The notes under the pieces are model-generated. The model saw only the letters and a program-made list of their open reading frames with translations, made no database searches and was not told the DNA's origin. The position numbers and the translations under genes are program-made. Below, piece after piece: positions 23,076 to 33,650 of a DNA stretch of 64,000 bases (its first letter is position 1; each line of letters begins with the position of its first letter). The DNA is taken from contig JAYKYS010000009.1 of assembly GCA_036924285.1 (NCBI GenBank), positions 8,494,001-8,558,000 of the forward strand. The letters run 5' to 3'. Source of the stretch: Asterella californica (lineage: Eukaryota; Streptophyta; Marchantiopsida; Marchantiales; Aytoniaceae).

Positions 23076-25258
23076 CCACACAGAAGCACATTTAGAGCTT
23101 CTCCAGCAATCTGATATGAACACTGAACGGGGCGACTTATAATTAGCAGCCGTGAGGCCTCAAGGCCTTAGCAGACGGGAGTTTGCTGAAAAATCTTCTC
23201 ATGGCCTCAAGGCCGAGCTCGTTCACAAAGACCTAAACCTTATGAGATTTCCCATTCTGAATGTGTATGATAGGTTTTGGACCTTGGTAATAGCAATGGT
23301 CCTTCAAACCACTTAGTTAACTAAGCGTCTCTAAAAGCTTAATTTTAACTAAAACTTTTCCTTACTCACAAATACTAATAACATACTGTTACAATTCAGT
23401 CTTCGTGTTTTGTTAGAGCCAGTGTTGGAGATAGAGAACTTTTATATAGTTTACATTTTGGGACCCCTCTTGGATACATATGACATGAACGAGACAGATA
23501 TGTAGATTTATAAGAGATGTTTTAATTTATGATCAAATCATTCCTCGTGGAATAATTGGATCAAAAATTAAAATAATTGAGGAAATATATCACTTGTTAA
23601 AAGTTCCATGACATCTCGTCACATCTCGTTTATAGGTTTATGGTGATCTTCAGTCAAGTGTAAACCAAGTAGGAGTTACCTGCTAGTTTAAGTTAGAAAA
23701 TTAACATATGAACTATTCTAAACTTGTGATATCTAAAAAGATACCTGAGATCTAACATAAAGCTCTTGAGAAGGCTTTTCCAATGGTACCTAACAAACAA
23801 GTATCTGAGCTTTGTACAAATAGTTATCCACTTCTAAAGGTTTCTGACCCATTTGGAAGTGAAAGCTCGGACACTTTTGGCCCTTGATCTCTTCCAACAC
23901 CTCCCTGAGGTGGAACTATGCGAAGGTTCGAGTTGTTTTCTTGGAAAACTTAAAAAATAGCCAAAACTTCAAATGACTGTAACTTCCTCTCCTTAAGTTC
24001 AAACATTACGTTCTTGGTATCAAGAAACCTTATCCAACGATACAAAAAGCTCTCGATCTTGAACTTTATAACGACTTCTACGATCGTATGAAGTTCACTA
24101 TGACCTCCCAAGGCAAAAATTTGTGCAAGGTCTCACGCAGTTTTAAAGCCAAGACCTAAAGTGACTCAAAATGTCTCCAACCCAACTTCCCAACTTCCAA
24201 AAATCTAGTCTAAAAGTCTGGACAACTTATCGATCTCTAACTCAAAATTTGTAGACTGAATCTAGAACTCTTGACTTTTATAGTGTTCACAAGCTGGGGG
24301 TAAAAGTCCAGGTGTCGTTGTGTGCTAGTGCCATGTGACGCACATGCAAACCTGTCAAGTGTCACATGTAAATACTGCCAAGTATCAAGCATGCACTATG
24401 CCATGTCACCCGAACATATCACCTCAACTCTAATGTTTCATCAACGTCTTTGTTCATTCATTATCTGCCATATCATCATCTTACTCCATCAGCGTCTCAG
24501 ATGTCATGTCAGCATGTCAGCATGGAGCACAACATCTTTTTTTTCGTTACTCTTGTGATCTCCTACACATCATGTAAGAATTACCCGCATCATGAAGGAT
24601 CACTTGCAACATGAGGCAATTCTTACCATGGAGGTGTTACATAAGATTGCAATGCGATAGAGCATTGACAATAGTATATGAGTGAGGAAGACTATTCTTC
24701 AACTCTTGGAGAAGAGTGAGGTTTATGCTCGACATTGAGTTTAGATGAAGGTCACTATCTTGGAGGCAGATTTGGAGACTCAACGTCTGTTTACCAGGGA
24801 CTTGGAGCGGTTGGTCCTTTTCAAGCAGAAGCATGCACAGAAGCATAGCATAGCATGAGAGCGCAGTTGGAACATATTGTGACTCTGAAGACTATGTTAG
24901 TGTGTCAAGAATCAAATCAAAACTGTTCACTAAGTTTACAAGTTATGATTCATCTCAAAACAAACTATTCAGTATTGAGAAAAAGGTGTTTAGAAAAAGA
25001 TACGATGTTTATTGGTGTTGAAGAGAAATTCTTTTTAGATTCAAAGAAAAAAAAATGTTCCTTTACATGCTTCTATACTCATACTCGTGGTTTAACGAAC
25101 AGAACGAGAATGAAACAACTATCACTCTTCCCGAAAGAAATCTCTGTCAGCCATCTTTGCCTGTCGACCATCCCCCGACGGTCGTCAGATTTGACCCTCA
25201 ATGATCGTCCGCGTACTCTGTGGATCGCAGGTTTTCCTGCTTCAGCTAGTAGGGTTCT
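23076..25258. other. Non-coding, possible old retrotransposon debris
   Basis: No coding family recognised. 23940-24290 has the style of retrotransposon LTR/leader DNA (for example 'gtaacttcctctcctt', 'ttatccaacgatacaaaaag') but no boundaries. A 160-codon frame (24855-25337) and the region 24640-24850 give no recognisable domain. Confidence 0.4.
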
Positions 25259-25405
25259 CACGTGTGACGTGCAAAGCGATAGCTCTTTTTCTTTTGAAAA
25301 GGATACCCTAGTGCCACGTGGCAACCTTGCCACGTGAGGGGCTCGCAAGGCTGCGAAAGAAGCCCATACTCTCCCATGCCGGATGTACACATTACTGGCC
25401 ACGTG
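25259..25405. promoter_or_regulatory. Cluster of four CACGTG G-boxes
   Basis: CACGTG occurs at 25259-25264, 25315-25320, 25331-25336 and 25400-25405. The second sits in the longer palindrome GCCACGTGGC (25313-25322). G-boxes bind bHLH (PIF-type) and bZIP factors in plants. No adjacent gene is evident, so the target is unknown. Confidence 0.5.
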
Positions 25406-25543
25406 ACGCTTTTAGCACGCACGACGAGATGCCCACTCAGCCTCATTCAGCCAAGCACTACAAGAGTCAGGTAGCAGTCTAGGTTTCTGCATGTAGGTCC
25501 AGCAGCATACAAGTGTTCACTACGACGACTGACGACGACTGAC

Positions 25544-25579
25544 GATGTTCTACTGACGACAATACGTCAGTAGAACATC
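25544..25579. repeat. Perfect 15-bp hairpin
   Basis: Arms 25544-25558 and 25565-25579 ('gatgttctactgacg' and its complement) enclose the loop 'acaata'. The hairpin is preceded by the direct repeat 'cgacgactga' x2. Confidence 0.9.
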
Positions 25580-26594
25580 CTTAGACTCTTAGAGTCACAC
25601 CATATTTTCTCACGACACTCCTCTTATTTGTGTTTATGATTAAACGCAAATAAGAAAAAATACTAATTATTAATAGCTGAAGTATACAAATATAAATAAT
25701 ATGATAAAGATTATCAAGAAAAAGTTTTTCAAAGAAAATCAGTTCCCTAAGAAACTATGGGTATACCGGATGTGATTACAACGAGATTTTCTTGTACCAA
25801 CTAATCTTGTTCATGACAAGGAAACATTTTGTTTGACACGACAAGTACGAAATCAGACCTTTGGATGTGGACCGAACCTGCACAATGTCACTTCAGCTGT
25901 ATGGAAAGGCAAGCAGCTGGTTACTATCACTTTCAGGGAAAACCTACTATTGTATCTAGAACATGACGGGTCGATCCAAAACGTAGATCAAAGACTGAAC
26001 TGCTGTTTGGGAGCTGTTCAAACATTTCCCTTTACGACGTTTCGTTCTTTGACAGGCCATTTGTGAACAGATCCATCAAATCCAAACCAGTCTGCCCTTT
26101 TCAGATTCTTCTTACATATTCTCCAGTTCCAACCGATCGATGAACATCAATCACATCACATCGGGAAGTTCTTTCCGTTATCGAGGTTCATATCTCTTCT
26201 TCTTCAGTTCCGTTTCCCAACTTTGCTTTTCGCTGTCAGGGTAGGTTAGAAGTCGACATGCACGTACGTACGCAGAGGAAGCAACTGTTTCTCCGTGAAC
26301 GTAGAGAAGCCGTGAAGTCCCGTTCCGCTTGAATTGCATCAGCCACCAGGCCCCTCTGTAACTGTGTTTGGAAGGGAAGTAGTAAGGTCAATGAACGAGG
26401 ATAGATGCATGTGCAGCTCAGTCTTTTCCCCTCAACCTACAATCCCTGCAAGGAGATACACGGCTTGCTTCCCCTGCTACTGTACCAGGTAGACCTGTAA
26501 CAAGCACGTGGCTTGTTCGCTATGATGGGCAATACACATAGCGCTAGGTCTAGGGAACTTCCAAAGTGATTGTGACTGATTGTTACTTGTGGAA

Positions 26595-26667
26595 GAGTGA
26601 CGAAATGTTGATGCAAACTTTCAGGTGGACGAGTGACGAAATGTTGATGCAAACTTTCAGTGACGAG
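26595..26667. repeat. 36-bp direct repeat, two copies
   Basis: 'gagtgacgaaatgttgatgc' with 'aaactttcag' starts at 26595 and again at 26631. Confidence 0.9.
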
Positions 26668-26694
26668 AAAACGTTGTTGAAGAGTGCCAGTAGT

Positions 26695-26731
26695 AGTAAT
26701 ATGTATGTCCTGATTGGACACACATATTACT
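26695..26731. repeat. Hairpin, 16-bp arms
   Basis: Arms 26695-26710 and 26716-26731 pair with one mismatch around a 5-nt spacer. Confidence 0.88.
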
Positions 26732-27298
26732 GTGGCTGTGGTTAGCTCTACTCCTTGCTATTCCTTTCAGTTCAAAGAGGCAGTCGTTTTCCATGCAATC
26801 ACTTTGATGGTAGGGTCTTTGGCACGTTGGAGGCGTTCTCTTTGTGTTTTCCTACTTGTAGTATCAAAGCTAGGTGTAACCTCGACAAGATCACGTAGTT
26901 TAATTGTAACCCGATTATGGATAAGCAATTTAGTGTTTAATTATGTGGAAAGAACAAACTCCCTCGCTGGAATCTTGCGCCAGTTCCAACGCAGAGGCAC
27001 TATCACTGTTCGCATCTGTTTCACTATCATATATTAGGGCCACCTCAATATCCTTCCCCACGGCCTTGTACAGTGAAAATCGTTTTCTCTTATCGAAAAA
27101 TGTCTAAGTGTTATTAAAATTTATTATATTAAGTAATATAGAAAATTAAATTAATTTATAATTATTATATGTTAGTCACTCCTGGAGTAGCCAACTCATA
27201 CGAAAAGAACCCATAAGTGAAGAGGGGGCTGCTGCGCTCCTGGAGGTATAAGGCCGGAGACCTAGATTTCTAATGGCGCAGTTTAATGGAGGACATTA

Positions 27299-27342
27299 AT
27301 TAATGTTCTAACCCTTCCCGTCGGAAGGGTTAGAACATTAAT
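27299..27342. repeat. Perfect 20-bp hairpin with 4-nt loop
   Basis: 'attaatgttctaacccttcc' (27299-27318) is exactly complementary to 27323-27342; the loop is 'cgtc'. Confidence 0.95.
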
Positions 27343-27353
27343 ATGTGGACCCC

Positions 27354-27375
27354 CATGTACACTGAAGTGTACATG
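27354..27375. repeat. Perfect 10-bp hairpin
   Basis: 'catgtacact' ga 'agtgtacatg', 11 bases after the 20-bp hairpin. Confidence 0.92.
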
Positions 27376-27852
27376 AGGCCCATATCTCAAACCTTGGCCC
27401 GTAAAGGATTATGGTAACTCCCGTAGAACTTTTTGTAGGTTTTCCCGTTACCTGAAATTTATAAGTACTAGATGTATGCATTGTATGCTTGTAAATGTGA
27501 TCTCTTGGACACAGTTGAAAATACTTGAATCGGACAAGCGCAGAAGTTCTGCAATCCCTGACAAAGCTCGTCATTTTGGACTTAAGTCGACCGTTGTTTA
27601 TGGCACAAAAATGTAAAAGATCATATTTTAATGCATATTAAAGTAAACCTTATGTTCCTTGGTACTAAGAATATTAATCACGTGAATGTACACAAGAAAA
27701 GATTCGGCAAAACAAAGTGGTTAAAGTTACTGATAATGATGAGGGGGTGTTGTAATGTATGGATCGTCCTCATACTCCTTTTCCCCGGGGTTTCGAAGCT
27801 AGAAAGTTAAACTAGTATGGAGGTAGAGGAACTCCATGGATATTTGTGAGCG

Positions 27853-27895
27853 TGCATATTATTCACCTTCTCCATGAAGATGGAGAGGGTGGCAT
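27853..27895. repeat. Palindromic repeat family, copy 1
   Basis: Starts 'gcatattattcacc', contains the hairpin CTCCAT...ATGGAG and ends 'gggtggcatgc'. It is preceded by 'gagcgt', as is copy 3. Confidence 0.65.
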
Positions 27896-28610
27896 GCTTA
27901 ATTTATTACCGAAGGGTTAGGTAATCAGTTAACGTCACTATAAATTAACGAATTCTTGAGAGTACAAACCCTGATTTTATTTTTTCAGAAGCACCTACTG
28001 TCATTTTGTGCTTATGGGTTCTTTGGATCGAGATGCAACTCGTGGTCTTTTAATATTTGATGTTTAAAAATAATTTCCTTTTCCTATTTTATATATAATC
28101 TCGATAGTCTAAACAAGAACATTGGGACACACAGTTAAAGAGAAAATCAGACGATATCCTTAAACAATCTTTGATCCATGTCACCCTGAATCCACTTTTT
28201 GTATCTGGTCTCTCATACCTTGCTTGTCATTTTGTTTCCTTTGCCAGAAATCCATGTTGCATGCATATTTTTTGTTTGGTTGCTTACTTTGTTACTGGAT
28301 TTTTGTACTTGGATCTCTCTTCTTCGTTCAACTTTCTCAAATCGTAATAGAATATATGCAAACTTTGAACAAACTTGGTTATAGCATATACATATGCATA
28401 TAGGTATAAAGTTTTGCCATTTTTATTCTCTATTGGTTGGAATTCTAACAAGCCAGGTTAAATTTCTGACCTGCCGGATCTTGTACAGGTTTATATCCAT
28501 AATCGGGAGGCAACCGAATATGATAAACCGACTCTCATTCAAAAATGATTCGATCGAAAATGCTAGTCGATCTTACTATCGGATCTACTTTTGGTAACAC
28601 AAAAGTTTAA

Positions 28611-28622
28611 CCCCGAGCACTG
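28611..28622 (+). repeat. Orphan hAT-type right end
   Basis: 'ccccgagcactg' is identical to the right terminus at 7569-7580. It is preceded by an AT-rich subterminal stretch with repeated 'accga', 'tcgatc' and 'cggat' motifs. No partner left end or transposase was found upstream. Confidence 0.5.
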
Positions 28623-29269
28623 CTTCGGACCCATAGGCAACTACGGTATCTCATCGGGATCGGGACGTCCGATTTTCGTGGGTGAAGTCTTCAAGTTGTC
28701 GTGAAAAGCATCCAGGTCAATTTTAGAACTGAATTTGCAAAGGAGTGAACTTCCGGGCGACTATCCGGGATATGATTCTGACCCGGGTTTCAATGATTTG
28801 AGCAGAGGATCTTTAACAAATACTTTAGAATGACATTCCCTTGTGTTCGGATGTCAACCAACAATATTTTAAATTTCCTTCCACAAATGAAAATTGAAGG
28901 AAACAAAAATAAGATGTGAGTTTTAAAAACAGATAAAAGTAAAATATTGTTTAGCGTTAGACTATTTATCCACTAGTTTAAAGTAATATGCATGTAAGAT
29001 CAACATCTGGAACTGTTGTTCTCTTTACTATGTATGTACTCTATGTTGTTACTGAGAAATATCAATATTTTTATGAAAATATTGTACTAAATTATCAAAA
29101 GTAAACTTATCTATAATTATTAAATGATAACTGCAAGTAAAGTCAAGAGACGAGCCAAATATTTCTCAGAAAATACAAAACAGACGATTCTAAACTATAA
29201 TGCCCACAAACACATTGATTAAATTTCTTACATAATTAAACAAAAGAGTTAAAAATAAATTAAACCCTT

Positions 29270-29306
29270 ACATATTCGCCTCATCTATCAGAAGAGGTGG
29301 TATGCA
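29270..29306. repeat. Palindromic repeat family, copy 2 (diverged)
   Basis: 'acatattcgcctcatctatc' followed by 'agaagaggtggtatgc'. Same outer motif ('catattc.cctc') as the other copies. Confidence 0.45.
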
Positions 29307-29400
29307 AGGCTAATGTAATGTAGTCCCTTCCTCCTTTATTTAATTTGCTTCTTTCTGTCATTTACAGAGTTCATACTGTAGTTTTTCTATTTGGGGAGCG

Positions 29401-29440
29401 TGCATATTCACCTCCTCATCTTTCGATGGAGGAGGCAAAT
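29401..29440. repeat. Palindromic repeat family, copy 3
   Basis: 'tgcatattcacctcctcatc' then 'tttcgatggaggaggcaaat'. The arms CCTCCTCATC / GATGGAGGAGG pair. It is preceded by 'ggagcg'. Confidence 0.65.
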
Positions 29441-30687
29441 TTAATACTTGACCCTTCTCGTTAAATTAGACTCACGGTTTAGTTAATGTTTTAGTGACTA
29501 CAGCTTCCCGACTTGTATCTTCTGAAGCGCGGGGGTCAGTCTGACCCAGGACTTATGGTTTATCAGAACTTAATTGTTTATCTCCTCCCGTGTTTTCAAG
29601 CACAGGTTAGCAATTAACATTTACAAAAATTTTATATATTTTTATCTACTTGGTTTATGTTTTTTGTTTAACACTTATTTATCTCCCCGATAACAATAGG
29701 CGAGCCAAAGTTCCCACAAGTTCATCGAGCATGCATATTTTTTCCATACCTGAGTCCATCACCACGAGCGCGCAGAAAAGGGGCTGAAATGAGACGCGCG
29801 GAAATGCATCGCGCGAGCACGAGGTCCAAACAGGTCACTCACTGCTTTCTCTCGAATGCTTTTCTTTTCTTTTCCTTTACAAGGAAAACGACGGCACGCC
29901 CACGAATCGAATCGGGTCGTATGCTTATGATCGCGTGTGATTCCGGCTTTACAAGATGCAGGGAATCTTTGAATGAACAGTGAAAGGTTCTGAACGCGGG
30001 CGTACCGTACGCCTCTCCTCATACGTCGCCGGCCGTGAAAGAAGACGGAGGCCGCCGACAGGTCGTACTGATCATTCGAACGGTTACCGTCCGGTACTCT
30101 AGTCCTTGAAGTTTTAACGACTCCCAAATACTTCAATAATTGCAAGTCTAGAACGCTCGTGACTGCTGACGTGTCCTAACCTACTCCATGTCCAGCTGTA
30201 CCCGTGATAAGGGTGATCGATAGCGGGGAGAGGGCTGATCAAAGCTTCTGCCTGTGGGGACAGAAACGCCATCGTCCCACCTGAGAGGAGGCTCCAGTCC
30301 ACGTCCGAACATGACTGTATCTTCTCATCGTTTTGTGGCCGCAATGATGCACTTAACGTTGCAACAATCACCGTCAAGCCGGTCGCTCCTGTGTCTTTGC
30401 TGGGATTCTGAATAGACTTCAACAGATTCTGCACTTAGGGTCACAGACTGTAGTCACCATGATGACTGCACTGTCGGAGAAAGAATTATGGCACAATACA
30501 TATCCTCTGAGACTCCTCTTTAACCTGGTCAAGGGGTAGGCATGCAAGGGGAGGCCGTGGCACGCTGTGCAGTGTGCACTTCCTCCAAAGCAGGCTGACA
30601 GTCCGGCCACTGCCCTGTGTGAACTAGACGTGAGGCACCCGGCCCTCGTCACTGGTGATTGTAAAAATTCTTATCGTAGCTCTAGCA

Positions 30688-30730
30688 ATAAGCTCCGTAG
30701 TCTGGCTAAGCTGGTGACTACGGAGCTTAT
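30688..30730. repeat. Perfect 15-bp hairpin with 13-nt loop
   Basis: 'ataagctccgtagtc' (30688-30702) is complementary to 30716-30730. Confidence 0.92.
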
Positions 30731-32006
30731 CCACTGCTTATCAGCTGAATAGTGCTTAGGCTAGGACCACCAGTGCAGTTGATGTAGACTGATGTACAAA
30801 TCTACTGAATTATTCACATGCATGCAGTTCTACTTCAGAAACCGACAAGACAACATTGCTCCACAACTTTGGCCCGCCGAAGTCACCTGCAGCCTGTAGC
30901 ACCCCTGCAATTTTGGTACGAAAGAAACAGCACGTTACCTCACCTTTTGAGTTGCAAGCGTTAACTTTCCTCGGAACCCACGCTCGGATTGGAATGAGCG
31001 ACAATAAGACAACGAGATAGATAATGGTATGTAGGCAGAAGTGGAATATTTATATCGGAATTATCCTTCGGTATCCTGGAAGACTCCTCTTCCACTTCGT
31101 GACAGTGGCACAGAAAGGCCCAGTAAAATAGGTAAACAGACAGACATGCAACAACATGTAGACGCGGCAGAATACTTGATGGGCAAGACCTTACTTGGGT
31201 CAAATCCCTGTGAAATAAACAACAGTTAACACAATCATCGAAAAGTGGAAGCAGAGTGCAACATTCAGAAATCAACGGTGATAACGACCGACGCGTCTAC
31301 TCAAACAGATGGCAAAAGGAGCTCCATTGCGGAGAGTAACTTGCATGAATTTCCTTCGCAAAGCGCTAGAAATCAAGGAACGTGCAGAAAACTTCGGCAG
31401 ACAGATTAGTTGCAAAATGAGAAAAGATATTATTTATTTCACAAGAACTTACCGGATTACCCGGATGGGAAAGGCCAAGGGCCATACAAGAAAAAGTAAG
31501 CCGGATCATCGACAGCGAATGTACATCACTCCAAAAATTGCTCGTGTGGTGGGGTTGACATCAACTCGCCCACATTGTACTTTCTCGTCTTCGAAGTAAT
31601 CACCGCGACTGACTGACCGAACGAGCGACCCCCGTTTATGATGCACATACGCTCCGATAACTAAGAGGTATCGCATGTACAGTAACTCCTTAACACGTAT
31701 GCCACAGGGTCCAGCATGATGATCGAAAGAGCGAGCGGTCTTCGGTATGGAAAATTGGCTACCTCAGCAAGAACATAGGCAGTTAGACTGGGTTCTCAAC
31801 TCATCAACTATGTTACTGTTTACAAAGTTGCGCTTCTCGAATCCACATCTTGGCATGTGATCCAGTGCCTTGCGGCATGTGATCCGAACAGCTGTTACGA
31901 GAAGAACTCTCACGCCCTGATTATTGACTAGTAACAAATGTAGTACACCAGGAGTCGACGCCACATATCCAGATCTCCAGCGAATGAATCACTGACGGGA
32001 TCCAGA

Positions 32007-33650
32007 CTACTGAGCACCGTATTTCGAGTGACAAGCTGCCAAAAGAGCTGCTCCGATACCCGAACCGTCCTTCGAGAGCACGATATCAATGTTCTTGGCC
32101 GCTTCCTCTTCCAAAAGTTCCATAAACGCTTCATTCAGATAGTGCCTGAATTTCGTATAGTGTTCGTAAAGCCCTCCGTCCATAGCTATGACGGTATTGG
32201 CCTTGCCATTCCCGCTCCTTCCATCTCTCCCGATCTTCCGTAAGACGGCAACGATGGCAGCGGCAGCAAGCCGCGCCCCTCTACGAGCGATAATGTCGAT
32301 GATAGAATATACAACCCTCCTCTGCTCTAAACTGGTAGGATCAAGCTCTAACTTCTTCTTCAAAATTTCTCCAACAACCTCCAAACTAGGAGAGTCATCA
32401 GCGTGCATCTTCGAAATATCAGGCGTAGTCAACGACAACTTCTTCGTTAGTTTTTCTGGGATCGTCTCTCCAAAGTACCCCGCGTCCACGGCCAATCTAA
32501 GCATCACTCTCCTGACCAAGTCTCCGAGATACATACCTGACATCATTTTCTCAAAAATGTGTTCACCCGGATTTACCGACTCTCGATCGAGATCGTCATC
32601 GGCAAACGTCGTAGGAAGGGTCGGAGATCCAAAATTTCCCCATTCTGTGTTGATCACATGAATCCCAGATTTAGGAGGAGGACCTTTCCACTTGGGAACC
32701 GCTTCCGCTCTTTCGACGTAGCATGCATTCGTCCCGGTACCCAAAATCACTGCGATCATCACATCTGAGTTGATGTAACGTCCCCCTGCCAACGTTCCGA
32801 CGGTGTCATTCACCAGCGCTGCAACTTCCAGATCAAGTTTCTGACGATCGATGGCCTCTCGCAGAACCTCAACGACATCTCGACCTACAGTACCGGCCAC
32901 TTTGAAACCCTTTGACCAATGGATCAAGGTACCTGAAGCCACAGACGTCTGCATGACAGGAAAAGAGAACGTAAATCCGAGCTCTCGCTTGCGACCGGAC
33001 GGCGGGCTCTTGTTTTCAGTTTCCCTGCTTACAAAATCACGGAGCTTGCTCGCAATGAAGTCAAACAGATCATCGCTTTCCCCGACCATGAGATCATGCG
33101 GTATTGTGAATATTTCCGATTCCTGGGTACATCCCTCTCCAGGCCCCCCAAAAACTGCACGGAGAACTCGGAAGTTGGTGCCGCCAAGATCCAAAGCGTA
33201 GTATACACCCCTTTCGGTGCCCTTGGGCAGATTTTCGACGAAAGATGGAAGCATCTTCAGGTGGCAGCCGTCCTCCGCTGCCAGTCCGGCTTCCATCTCA
33301 AGTATCATGGATTCTACGATAGTTTCCAACTTTTCCACGGGCGTGGCACATGTCTGGCGGAACTCATCTAGCAGCCGTTGAGCTTCTTGTTGCTGCCCAG
33401 CTAATACTACTACTCCTGGCTCTTGTTTACGACTCAACGCGTACCTTACGACTCTGCGATCTGCTCTATGGGAACCCAATGATACACCTGCCCTGGCTAA
33501 AGAGTTAATGGAGGGAAACCTCAAACCATACCGTGATCTTCTGGGGACTTGAAGACCAGGAGCTTGAGGAAGTTGGCAGATCGACTCGAGACTTCTTTTT
33601 GTAAGCAAGGTAGACATTTTCGTTAAGCCACCCCAAGTAGACAAAGCCAA
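32007..33650 (-). CDS. HXK: Hexokinase, plastid-type, 547 aa, intronless
   Basis: ATP-dependent phosphorylation of glucose and other hexoses at C6. Hexokinase_1 and _2 domains span ~residues 85-545. The phosphate-1 loop is 'DLGGTNFR' (154-161). The sugar-binding stretch is 'FTFSFPVMQTSVASGTLI' (~226-243), and the catalytic Asp lies in 'NDTVGTLAGG' (281-290). Phosphate-2 is 'GTGTNA' (304-309), with 'INTEWGNF' (334-341). The adenosine region includes 'MDGGLYEHYTKF' (490-501) and 'GSGIGAALLA' (529-538). All key residues are present. The ~80-residue Ser/Arg-rich, acid-poor leader without a hydrophobic anchor fits a plastid transit peptide (type A) rather than the membrane-anchored type B. The usual plant Lys of the 'PVKQTS' motif is Met here. 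Plant hexokinase genes typically have about nine exons, but this one is a single uninterrupted frame. No poly(A) remnant follows the TAG stop. A second Met at residue 12 could also start. Confidence 0.95.
   Translation of the reverse strand: MALSTWGGLTKMSTLLTKRSLESICQLPQAPGLQVPRRSRYGLRFPSINSLARAGVSLGSHRADRRVVRYALSRKQEPGVVVLAGQQQEAQRLLDEFRQTCATPVEKLETIVESMILEMEAGLAAEDGCHLKMLPSFVENLPKGTERGVYYALDLGGTNFRVLRAVFGGPGEGCTQESEIFTIPHDLMVGESDDLFDFIASKLRDFVSRETENKSPPSGRKRELGFTFSFPVMQTSVASGTLIHWSKGFKVAGTVGRDVVEVLREAIDRQKLDLEVAALVNDTVGTLAGGRYINSDVMIAVILGTGTNACYVERAEAVPKWKGPPPKSGIHVINTEWGNFGSPTLPTTFADDDLDRESVNPGEHIFEKMMSGMYLGDLVRRVMLRLAVDAGYFGETIPEKLTKKLSLTTPDISKMHADDSPSLEVVGEILKKKLELDPTSLEQRRVVYSIIDIIARRGARLAAAAIVAVLRKIGRDGRSGNGKANTVIAMDGGLYEHYTKFRHYLNEAFMELLEEEAAKNIDIVLSKDGSGIGAALLAACHSKYGAQ

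Larger units (their letters stand above)
25406..28610. other. Non-coding, palindrome-rich
   Basis: No gene recognised. Holds the hairpins and repeats listed separately (25544, 26595, 26695, 27299, 27354, 27853). A short frame at 25833-26066 is unrecognised. Confidence 0.5.
28623..32006. other. Non-coding, no gene recognised
   Basis: Contains palindromic family copies at 29270 and 29401 and a hairpin at 30688. The minus frame 29759-30145 and the plus frame 31309-31599 have no recognisable domain. The last part is the 3' flank of the hexokinase gene. Confidence 0.5.

Noticed and set aside
29759..30145. 128-codon minus frame as a gene
   Set aside because: Arg/Ser/Phe-rich composition typical of chance frames; no recognisable domain.
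31309..31599. 96-codon plus frame, basic protein
   Set aside because: No family recognised and no supporting context; left unannotated.
32007..33650. Hexokinase as a dead processed pseudogene
   Set aside because: The frame is intact with all catalytic motifs and no poly(A) tract or target duplication was seen. Retro-origin remains possible but a dead copy does not fit.
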